This document shows positions 8,839 through 12,841 of a stretch of DNA of 12,841 nt, piece after piece. This stretch comes from Saccoglossus kowalevskii (lineage: Eukaryota; Hemichordata; Enteropneusta; Harrimaniidae): contig NW_003156247.1 in the NCBI RefSeq assembly GCF_000003605.2, forward strand, positions 3,279 to 16,119. Reading direction: 5' to 3'. The position numbers and the translations under genes were made by a program. The notes under the pieces are model-generated. The model was not told the DNA's origin. It did no database searches and saw only the letters and a program-made list of their open reading frames with translations. Every line of letters begins with the position of its first letter. Positions within the stretch are counted from its first letter, which is position 1.

Positions 8839-9259
8839 TTTTTTTTTTTTTTTGTTTCTTTTATTTATTAACACACAACATAAAATGGTTACAAATCAGA
8901 TATTAGTAAAAGAAAAATAACTACATAAAAAGAAAAAAGAAAAAAAAGCATAAAGAAAAAAAAATGACAAAAATTTGTATACAAGGAATGTGTTACTGGC
9001 TTAGTTTATGTAGGTGCTGCTGTCTTATATTAAAACAGTTTTTTAAATATTGTGCTAAAGGAATTGACTTTTTCTCGTCACTTAGGAATAATACGTGATT
9101 CCAGACCAGCGACGAGTAACAAGACATTACGGTTATATTGATGAATATATTTGTTAAGATTGCGTAGAGCGGCCTTTGAATATTGATAGTTGCCATTGTG
9201 AAACCATTGGAATATATTACAGTCGTGACCACCATTGCGGACGTTTCATACCCTGTCAT
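8839..9259 (-). mobile_element. Putative 3' end of a retroposed element with poly(A)
   Basis: On the minus strand an 88-codon frame (9259-8993, ending IRQQHLHKLSQ-stop) is followed by about 120 nt of A/T-rich trailer, two overlapping AATAAA signals (8860-8869) and a run of 15 A (8853-8839). This order fits the 3' end of a non-LTR retrotransposon or a processed copy. The frame contains SSLVWNHVLFLSDEKKSIPL, which I do not recognise with certainty. The 5' limit and target duplication were not found. Confidence 0.45.
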
Positions 9260-9811
9260 TATTTCTATTAGTATATAACCCTACCCAACCCTACCCTTAA
9301 CCATAAATCCTGTTGCAAGCGCCCGTGGTCGTGACTATACAACTGCGGTAGTTCTTGGAATATTGCATTCTCCATCTATATTTACTTTTTTTATACATTA
9401 AAGTGTGGCACTGAGATTTCCGTATGTTATTGTACTGTTTCAATATATCGTTATCGAACTACCCGCGACATAGACGAAATTGTAAAATTCCCGATTTCCC
9501 ATTGCTACCCGACTGAAACAAAATTAACTAATGAACCTTATTTTTAAAATTAGATTGGACCTAAAAAGCTGAAACGTCAAAGTTTGATATTGAAGTGCAT
9601 GAACAAATTATTAGTATTCAATTTAAAAATTCTGGTTTTCATTTAATAATTGTACAGCCAAATCAGTGATACTTGTATCATTATAAAATTCACAGTAATC
9701 ATGAAAAAAAAAAAAAAAATTCAAATATGGGAGGAAATCTGCCCTTTGACTTAAACATTTAATTTTAAATTTAAGGGAGTTTCAACGGAAGTTTCAATCA
9801 TAACATCTTGA
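9260..9811. other. Intergenic, no gene seen
   Basis: Apart from the telomere-like cluster at 9277-9302 and a 16-base A run at 9704-9719, no coding or structural signal is recognised. Confidence 0.65.
9277..9302. repeat. Short telomere-like AACCCT cluster
   Basis: AACCCTACCCAACCCTACCC followed by TTAACC resembles degenerate (TTAGGG)n. It is only 26 bp and adjoins the putative retroposed segment, so it is more likely a fragment of a repeat than an interstitial telomere. Confidence 0.5.
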
Positions 9812-9833
9812 CACAGTCCCTCTAGGGACTGTG
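9812..9833. repeat. Palindrome CACAGTCCCT/AGGGACTGTG
   Basis: Two 10-bp arms, CACAGTCCCT and AGGGACTGTG, around a CT centre, giving a perfect 22-bp hairpin. The same arm sequence forms the longer palindrome at 7996-8026. Confidence 0.9.
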
Positions 9834-9874
9834 ATCTTGATGACAATTAAATGTTAAGGTGCACAAAATTAGCT

Positions 9875-10127
9875 TTATGTGGTCCAATCCAGCAACTGTA
9901 CATTTTGTGATTTAAAGGAGAGAATCTTTTTGCTCATGATCAGTATACTGTTGTTAAAATGTTTTGGAATATACAATTCTCTGAGCAGTGAATTATTGTA
10001 TTTATAGAATCGCACACAATGCCTTTTTTTCATTTTGGTACCCTCACAACTTGCCTTTGTGGCACACACCCACTTGGAAATCACATTGCCACCATTAGGT
10101 TGAATCATCTTCCAATCACACGATAAA
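9875..10127 (-). CDS. Unrecognised Cys-rich open frame, possible exon or relic
   Basis: An open frame following an acceptor-like ctgtgtttag. It reads LSCDWKMIQPNGGNVISKWV then CATKASCEGTKMKKRHCVRF and stops after LLDWTT. Four cysteines in 35 residues suggest a disulphide-rich extracellular segment. It lies only about 60 bp from the frame at 10154-10534. The obvious splice sites between the two do not keep phase and would leave a very short intron. They may therefore be non-adjacent exons or a decayed gene. No function is assigned. Confidence 0.35.
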
Positions 10128-10153
10128 CTAAACACAGAAAAATGAGTAGAAAA

Positions 10154-10534
10154 TTATAGGTACACGTATATAACACGGTATTTACTGTCCTTAATATGTA
10201 CTTCCACGGTGTTACAAACGCTTAATTCATCAGTATCATCATTGAGACATTTCAAGATACAATGTTCCGGCAAATTGCCTCCACATACAAAGAGCGGGAT
10301 TTCTGAACGACAATCGTAACCGTAACCAGGCGAATTTAGTGTAGCAAATATGTAACGCCCATTGAGTGACTTTCGGTAAGTCCCAATGTTAACGATAATA
10401 ATGAGTTTCAGCGATACTGTTTTGTTTTGATTTTCATTTTGAGTTGTTTTAATGTCTACATTATTTCTGCAATTGTCAATGTTATCATTTGTGTATGGGC
10501 TATCCCACATTCCAGAAGGAGCAGTACTACATAA
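10154..10534 (-). CDS. Unrecognised Cys-containing open frame, possible exon
   Basis: An open frame from a possible acceptor tttctag at 10535 to about 10154. It begins LCSTAPSGMWDSPYTNDNID and later contains NGRYIFATLNSPGYGYDCRS. It has eight cysteines and could be an extracellular domain. A possible donor GACA|GTAAAT lies at 10186. If the Met at 10510 were the start the product would be 118 residues with no signal peptide, so an internal exon is more likely. The layout faintly recalls Cys-rich secreted domains of unknown function in invertebrates, but this is a weak impression. It lies between the two ACY1 copies on the same strand and has no apparent link to them. Confidence 0.4.
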   Translation of the reverse strand, partial: LCSTAPSGMWDSPYTNDNIDNCRNNVDIKTTQNENQNKTVSLKLIIIVNIGTYRKSLNGRYIFATLNSPGYGYDCRSEIPLFVCGGNLPEHCILKCLNDDTDELSVCNTVEVHIKDSKYRVIYVYL

Positions 10535-10714
10535 CTAGAAACTCTTTCTGTAATGCTCAAAAAGACATTCTGACTTCACAATGACTTATCACAAATTTAA
10601 AATTATATATATCAGTGTGCATTCACTCATAGACAAGGTATCTGATTCACTGTACGTTTAGTTCTTTTTTTAGCAAAGTCCGGGAGGGGGCTTGTTCGTC
10701 AGTCCGTTCGGAGT

Positions 10715-11295
10715 GATTTCTCGGAGCTGGCTGGACCGATTTTTTAGAAACTTAGTACAAAGACATAGTGGTCAACCATACATGTGCACGTCAATTTATT
10801 TTCCGATTTGATCAAAAATGGCCGACTGGCAGCCATTTTTAATGCCAAAATTCAATCAAATTCAGTCCTTGTGTGTCTATCGTCATTTCTCGGAGACGGC
10901 TTGACCGATTTTGTTGAGACTTGTTACAAAAACAAAGGGACCACCCATACAGATGCACATTGTTTTACTTTTATGAAATGATAAAATATGGCCGACTGGC
11001 AGCCATGTTAATCATGGCTTTTGTCTGTACATAGATATTTCTCAGAGATGCCTCACTGATTTTAATGATACTAGGTACAAAGACACTGTGAGGAGGTATA
11101 CATATTCACATGGATTTATTTTCTGGTTTGATAAATATGGCTGCCTGGCGGCCATTTTGAATGTCAAACTCCTGTAAAATCCATTTTTTTGGGTGTGTTC
11201 ATCATCATTTCTGGGAGATGCCTGGCCCGATTTTGCTGAGACTTGGTACAAAGACAGAGTGACCACTGGTACAGATGCACGTTGATTTATTTATT
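10715..11295 (+). repeat. Four diverged tandem modules (CTTGGTACAAAGAC type)
   Basis: Four modules start near 10715, 10886, 11037 and 11208 (spacings about 171, 151 and 171). Each reads TTTCTCGGAGA-like, a pyrimidine-rich word, CCGATTTT, GA(G/A)ACTTGGTACAAAGACA, then CA(T/C)GTNNATTTATTTTCTG. Most end with ATGGCNGNCTGGCNGCCATTTT. The module boundaries are approximate. The 65-codon frame at 10784-10981 is only this repeat translated. Mobility mechanism is unknown. Confidence 0.8.
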
Positions 11296-11319
11296 CTTTT
11301 TTTTCCTCCATGATTCAAG

Positions 11320-11550
11320 AAATCAATTAATGAGCTCATTTGCATATTTCATTATTAATTTGAATTCTTGTTAATATCTTTTGAACTAATAGTCCAAATT
11401 AGACCAAAGTTTGTATAGACTTACTTGATCTGTCAATATATGATATGTGCTATGCAATATTGACTAACAAGCTCAATTGCATATTTAATTTTTTATTTTT
11501 TTTAATATCTTGTGAATTATTAGTCCAAATAAGACCATACTTCGTATATT
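11320..11550. repeat. Two degenerate AT-rich repeat modules
   Basis: Two modules (about 11329-11420 and 11467-11547) share the order GCTCA(T/A)TTGCATATTT, TTAATATCTT, AGTCCAAAT, AGACCA and GTATA, offset by about 131-137 bp. Similar ATGCAAATTA words on the opposite strand occur in introns 1 and 5 of copy A. This looks like an old dispersed non-coding repeat. No gene is seen here. Confidence 0.6.
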
Positions 11551-11936
11551 TAGACTGACTTGTATTTCATCATTGTTTCAAATTTGCTGTTAGACTCAAT
11601 CAAATCAATTTAGTGTGTGTTAGTAATACAGCTTTAAAATTTGATGAAAAAATTTCCAAGTTACTACCGTAGTAGCAATAAAACTATGATCTGTGTTTGT
11701 TTTCCATGTACGTAAATATAAACAAATTCAAAGTACTCCATATATAAAATGTGGCACAACATTTATTCAATTACACAAATATATCTTTTGAAGATGTATT
11801 TGGAATGTAATTACTGTAGTCTTTCACAAATAATTAAGAGTTTTCATATTACTGCAATGGAAGCTCTATATTAGAAATGATTATATTTGTATAATGTAAT
11901 GTACATTGCTTTTCATTGTCATTATCAGTTTGAAGG
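11551..11936. other. Intergenic, no gene seen
   Basis: AT-rich sequence between the degenerate modules and the MITE, with no recognisable coding segment, RNA gene or clear repeat. Confidence 0.65.
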
Positions 11937-11938
11937 TA

Positions 11939-12116
11939 CACTGTAACCTCAGTATAATGAACACCGTTATAATGAACTTCCTGATATAATGAACACATAG
12001 CGTGTCTCCCTCTCACAACAAACCCAATGTATTATGTGCTTCATTATAGTGAACATTTCACTATAACAAACTAATTGTATGTCTCCCAAAGAGTTCGTTA
12101 TAGTGAGGCTACAGTG
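11939..12116. mobile_element. 178-bp MITE with pogo/Tigger-like terminal repeats
   Basis: The ends form an imperfect inverted repeat. The left end starts CACTGTAACCTCAGTATAAT and the right end, reversed, starts CACTGTAGCCTCACTATAAC. Both are flanked by TA (11937-11938 and 12117-12118), the target duplication of Tc1/mariner-type elements. The interior repeats TATAATGAAC-like and TATAGTGAAC-like words and has no coding capacity. The CTC(A/G)NTATAA(T/C)GAAC style of end is typical of pogo/Tigger families. The structure is seen directly; the family is from general knowledge. Confidence 0.85.
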
Positions 12117-12132
12117 TAATTTAAATGTGTAT

Positions 12133-12138
12133 TTTATT
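12133..12138 (-). promoter_or_regulatory. Polyadenylation signal of ACY1 copy B
   Basis: AATAAA on the minus strand about 170 nt past the copy B stop codon, after the repeat units. It is the first canonical signal downstream of the stop. Cleavage 10-30 nt later would fall at or just inside the edge of the MITE at 12116. Confidence 0.65.
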
Positions 12139-12177
12139 CTTCAGTTGAACATGTCATTGATTTAGCCAATAATCATG

Positions 12178-12333
12178 CTAGTACATCATCACATGATTTT
12201 CATATAGCTGGGACATTGGCCAATCAGCACACTAGTACATCATCACATTATTTTCATATAGCTGGAACATTGGCCAATCAGCACACTAGTACATCATCAC
12301 ATGATTTTCATATAGCTGGGACATTGGCCAATG
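12178..12333. repeat. 54-bp tandem repeat, three units, across the copy B stop
   Basis: Units start at 12178, 12232 and 12286 with an exact 54-bp period and only a few mismatches. The third unit contains the minus-strand codons LANVPAI and the stop of copy B. The other two lie in the 3' UTR as non-coding duplicates of the same sequence. A partial fourth boundary is suggested by GCCAAT at 12165-12170. Because PALxxVPA is conserved in human ACY1, the coding unit is probably the parent. Confidence 0.93.
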
Positions 12334-12460
12334 CCGGTATGATCTTCTCATATATGGTGATGCCTTTGAGAAAGATTTCTTCATTCAGGAATTCATTGTG
12401 ATCATGCAGTAAAATTGGTGTCTTGTTCATTGGTGAAAAACCAATAGCAGAGTAACCAAC
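12308..12460 (-). CDS. ACY1: Aminoacylase-1 copy B, last exon with stop
   Basis: 51 codons including the stop. It begins [20 protein letters not shown], continues [20 protein letters not shown] and ends [10 protein letters not shown]-stop. Human ACY1 has [27 protein letters not shown] and ends shortly after PALASVPA. The LLHDH block holds the C-terminal zinc-ligand histidine (His373 in human ACY1). The acceptor is tttgtttccag. The last coding bases and the TGA (12308-12310) lie inside a 54-bp tandem repeat that continues into the 3' UTR. The frame is intact, so this copy looks functional as far as it can be seen. Confidence 0.94.
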   Translation of the reverse strand, partial: VGYSAIGFSPMNKTPILLHDHNEFLNEEIFLKGITIYEKIIPALANVPAI

Positions 12461-12673
12461 CTGGAAACAAATATAAAGTATATACCAATCTCAATATAGT
12501 ATGTTCCATTCTTTGTACATTGATTATATTTGTGAGGTTGGTTGTGGAGTCTTTGAACAGAAAGTAAGCTTGATTTTTTTAGTCTTGACATTCAGAACAT
12601 ATCACTGGTCATATTTGATGTAGTGCTAATTTTGAATCAGTGTGTTTAACTAAATATGACTTATTTCTCTTAC

Positions 12674-12734
12674 TGCTCGTAAAAAACGGCTGTCAGTGGC
12701 TGCTGGGAACACCTCCGTTTCAATCTTCATGTTC
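12674..12734 (-). CDS. ACY1: Aminoacylase-1 copy B, penultimate exon
   Basis: This exon encodes one base plus NMKIETEVFPAATDSRFLRA. Human ACY1 has [20 protein letters not shown] in the same position, just before the C-terminal catalytic segment. The acceptor is ttatttatag and the donor is GCA|GTAAGA, phase 0, which joins cleanly to the next exon. It sits upstream of exon 1 of copy A on the same strand, so it belongs to a second ACY1 gene whose other exons lie past the right edge. Confidence 0.92.
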
Positions 12735-12841
12735 CTATAAATAACAACAGTGACATCAGACAAAGTACTGCAATGTTTATTGCTGAATTGGTCATGTTCA
12801 AACAAGCATTATTAGCTGTCATGCATGTCATCCTACAGTGT

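Noticed and set aside
8993-9259. Resemblance of WNHVLFLSDEKKSIPL to bacterial sugar ABC permeases
   Set aside because: The match is short and there is no membrane topology or bacterial context; a retroelement 3' end fits the AATAAA and poly(A) better.
9277-9302. True interstitial telomere array
   Set aside because: Only 26 bp and irregular; more likely part of a repeat.
10784-10981. Plus-strand 65-codon frame
   Set aside because: It is a translation of the degenerate module repeat, whose other units do not stay open in the same frame.
12216-12401. Plus-strand frame with repeated QHTSTSSH-type peptide
   Set aside because: It is the 54-bp tandem repeat read on the other strand, antisense to the last ACY1 exon.
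1021-12734. All ACY1 exons belonging to one gene
   Set aside because: The C-terminal exons and stop lie 5' of the start codon exon on the same strand, so two copies (or an assembly error) are needed.

Overview
The window comes from an animal nuclear genome. The DNA is AT-rich, conserved protein blocks are split by short introns with GT/GC..AG boundaries, AATAAA signals are present, and simple and dispersed repeats are abundant. No bacterial operon features are visible. The repeat style (short modules carrying GAAACTTGGTACAAAGAC-like cores and GGCNGCCATTTT) and the low GC suggest a marine invertebrate, perhaps a lophotrochozoan such as a mollusc. The species cannot be fixed from the sequence.

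The main content is aminoacylase-1 (ACY1, metallopeptidase family M20), on the minus strand. Copy A runs from its start codon at 8447 down to 1021. Eleven exons join in one open frame of 287 codons and carry every metal-binding and catalytic residue expected up to that point. Its C-terminal exons lie beyond the left edge. Copy B enters from the right edge: its last two exons (12674-12734 and 12308-12460) encode the ACY1 C-terminus and a stop. The C-terminal exons of B lie upstream of exon 1 of A, so the simplest reading is a head-to-tail tandem pair of ACY1 genes about 3.9 kb apart.

Layout from left to right: a 24/25-bp minisatellite (1-470); copy A exons 11 to 1 (1021-8447), with repeat-filled introns, a GC-AG intron, a 23-nt micro-exon and a GC-richer promoter-like island (about 1562-1960) in intron 8; the putative upstream region of copy A (8448-8838); a minus-strand retroposed 3' end with AATAAA and a poly(A) tail (8839-9259); a palindrome shared with intron 1 (9812-9833); two unrecognised Cys-containing open frames (9875-10534); degenerate repeat modules (10715-11550); a 178-bp MITE with pogo/Tigger-like ends (11939-12116); and the 3' end of copy B, where a 54-bp unit containing the stop codon is repeated three times.

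No RNA genes, CRISPR arrays or complete autonomous transposons were found. The most interesting points are the tandem ACY1 pair, the altered loop after the catalytic Glu pair in copy A, the triplicated stop-codon unit with a MITE at the copy B polyadenylation site, and the shared CACAGTCCCT palindromes.
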